NCBI GenBank assembly: GCA_964536015.1
Contig: CAZHVS010000020.1
Coordinates: 1-54,311 of the forward strand
Length of the DNA stretch: 54,311 nt
Direction of reading: 5' to 3'
Source of the DNA: CAZHVS01 sp964536015
GTDB lineage: Bacteria; Bacteroidota; Ignavibacteria; Ignavibacteriales; Ignavibacteriaceae
The notes beneath the pieces are model-generated. The model worked only from the letters and a program-made list of their open reading frames with translations. It was not told where the DNA came from and did no database searches. Of the stretch, positions 54,112 to 54,311 are shown piece after piece. The position numbers were made by a program, and so were the translations under genes. How positions within the stretch are numbered: position 1 is the stretch's first letter; every line of letters begins with the position of its first letter.

Positions 54112-54311
54112 TTTCGCATTAACTTGTAAATACTTCTCTACTAAAATAATTGGTTTAAAACTTTATATCAAAATAAATTTTCCAATATCTCCTCCTCTCT
54201 CTTCCTCCTTCTTTCCTCTTAACAAAACTTCAGAAATCAGAACTTCTTTACACTTACCTTTGTTCTCTATTACACGTAATAACTCCGATTATAATCAAGA
54301 GTTCCCTCCGT
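54112..54311. other. Non-coding right edge with polypyrimidine tract
   Basis: Contains a 33-base run of only C and T on the plus strand at 54188-54220 (purine-only on the minus strand). No gene, tRNA or clear promoter is seen. It lies upstream of the broken antitoxin gene. Confidence 0.5.

Overview
The window is AT-rich bacterial DNA, probably a contig from the Ignavibacteria/Chlorobi side of the FCB (Bacteroidetes-Chlorobi) group. The support is indirect. SecA carries the long insertions usual in that group. There is a SprE/PorW-like TPR lipoprotein. The tRNA-Met(CAT) looks Bacteroidetes-type. One promoter (38721-38751) fits the Bacteroidetes -33/-7 consensus exactly: TTTG, 19 bases, TAnnTTTG. 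No taxonomic search could be run.

Layout. (1) 1-3788 is a minus-strand array of integron gene cassettes without an integrase (a CALIN). Four attC-like sites (three related ones of about 187-190 bp and one divergent one of about 132 bp) separate four cassettes. They carry a protein with an RNxxxH motif, a zinc-ribbon plus deoxyribosyltransferase/TIR-like protein, a four-cysteine PD-(D/E)XK nuclease, and a pair of small ORFs (glycine-zipper 87 aa plus 58 aa). In all four cassettes the last stop codon lies within 10 bases of, or inside, the attC boundary. (2) 3789-4247 is non-coding. (3) 4248-46180 is ordinary chromosome: a B12-type radical SAM enzyme, dxr and rseP; an esterase; secA, P-II, TPR lipoprotein, transglycosylase, AlbA_2, obg and an M48 protease; an aldo/keto reductase; a duplicated His-rich secreted protein; a GH9-deacetylase fusion with a GH15-like enzyme; a vWA protein, UPF0145 and alaS; an AddB-like nuclease with a CYTH protein; an M14 peptidase, ECF sigma factor, CarD-like protein and rpsU; a LOG protein, dacB, secG and tRNA-Met; an Ntn hydrolase, PAS protein and BtpA-like protein; and a GT39-like glycosyltransferase. 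(4) 46286-53737 is a very tight five-gene minus-strand operon. In transcription order it encodes a NurA-like nuclease, a HerA-like ATPase with an unusual P-loop, a GHKL/Hsp90-like ATPase, a four-TM-helix protein fused to a HAD phosphatase, and a large radical SAM enzyme. Gaps are 2-8 bases. (5) 53881-54111 holds an AbrB-type antitoxin gene broken by an in-frame stop.

The two regions of most interest are the cassette array and the NurA-HerA-GHKL-4TM/HAD-radical SAM operon. I know of no named system with that gene set. A role in genome defence or DNA processing is inferred from domain content, not shown. A recurring small-scale pattern is that convergent gene pairs end inside shared hairpins, so a stop codon sits in the loop or stem of the likely bidirectional terminator.
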